Assembly (NCBI RefSeq): GCF_000421165.1
Contig: NZ_ATWI01000012.1
Location: 296,027 to 360,026 of the forward strand
Source of the DNA: Marinobacter daepoensis DSM 16072
Lineage (GTDB): Bacteria > Pseudomonadota > Gammaproteobacteria > Pseudomonadales > Oleiphilaceae
Reading direction: 5' to 3'
Length of the DNA stretch: 64,000 nucleotides
Position 1 is the first letter of the stretch. Each line of letters starts with the position of its first letter. A program made the translations under genes and the position numbers. This document shows, piece after piece, positions 63,846 to 64,000 of this stretch. The notes beneath the pieces were generated by a model. The model was given only the letters and a program-made list of their open reading frames with translations. It was not told the origin of the DNA and did no database searches.

Positions 63846-64000
63846 ATGCCCCAGGCAAGCGGATTGCAGTTCACCGCCCGAGTAGGCGAATTCCCCTCAG
63901 ATCACTTTGCCGTTGTCGGCTTTGCGCTGACCGAACGGTTGTCAGACCTGTTCCATGGCCGACTGAACCTGGCCAGCACCGACCCGGACGTGGCGGCGGC
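63846..64000 (+). CDS. vgrG: VgrG (TssI) spike protein, N-terminal fragment
   Basis: From the ATG at 63846 the frame is open to the window edge (51 codons): MPQASGLQFTARVGEFPSDH, then FAVVGFALTERLSDLFHGRL. This matches the first strands of the VgrG gp27-like domain. It is preceded by a 99-base gap after tssM and CAGGG. The rest, including any effector extension, is outside the window. An orphan T6SS tail protein other than VgrG is very unlikely in this place. Confidence 0.82.
   Translation, partial: MPQASGLQFTARVGEFPSDHFAVVGFALTERLSDLFHGRLNLASTDPDVAA

Overview
The window looks like chromosomal DNA of a marine gammaproteobacterium close to Marinobacter. This rests on gene order and protein character, not on a database search. 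Three blocks follow the order known from Pseudomonas aeruginosa: pilG-H-I-J-K-chpA-B-C next to gshB, a tonB3-like gene, yqgE, yqgF, pyrR, pyrB and pyrC'; pckA-hslO-hslR with a yrfG-like nucleotidase; and rsmD-ftsY-ftsE-ftsX-rpoH. The DNA is G+C rich and tightly packed, with many 1-14 base overlaps. I found no rRNA, tRNA, CRISPR array, insertion sequence or prophage. No gene-free stretch exceeds 300 bases.

Layout. 1-1.5 kb, minus strand: zinc uptake (znuB partial, znuC, zur), with a candidate Zur site over the -10 element. 1.5-15.1 kb, minus strand: a complete Pil-Chp chemosensory cluster, including a giant ChpA histidine kinase of about 2520 residues that controls type IV pili and twitching. 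15.4-21.1 kb, plus strand: glutathione synthetase, a TonB-like protein, YqgE, YqgF and pyrR-pyrB-pyrC'. The pyrC' product has lost dihydroorotase active-site residues and probably serves as a structural ATCase partner. 21.3-26.0 kb: an unusual putative transporter made of a periplasmic binding protein, a lipoprotein and a large DctM-like permease, with an HU gene on the opposite strand inside it. 26.1-33.4 kb: mostly minus-strand housekeeping genes (pckA, hslO, hslR, yrfG-like, mutM, rsmD) and a plus-strand fatty acid desaturase. 33.6-37.6 kb: ftsY-ftsE-ftsX and rpoH. 37.7-39.5 kb: a glyoxylate-type pair (tartronate semialdehyde reductase-like and hydroxypyruvate isomerase); the isomerase gene is broken by a perfect 23-base tandem duplication. 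39.6-44.0 kb: a two-component system, greB, an acyl-CoA-binding protein and several small unknown genes, with a candidate structured RNA or leader ahead of greB.

44.3-64 kb, plus strand: a type VI secretion cluster in the Vibrio cholerae vas order: tssB, C, E, F, G, tagH (FHA), tssJ, K, L, tssH (clpV), vasH (sigma-54 activator), vasI, tssA, tssM and the start of vgrG. No hcp, PAAR, effector or immunity gene lies in the window. Sheath, baseplate, membrane complex, recycling ATPase and regulator are all present and intact.

The points most worth checking are the frameshifting duplication in hyi, the three-part transporter at 21-26 kb, the hairpin-plus-terminator element before greB, the 19-base inverted repeat of REP type between tssH and vasH, and the domain make-up of ChpA.
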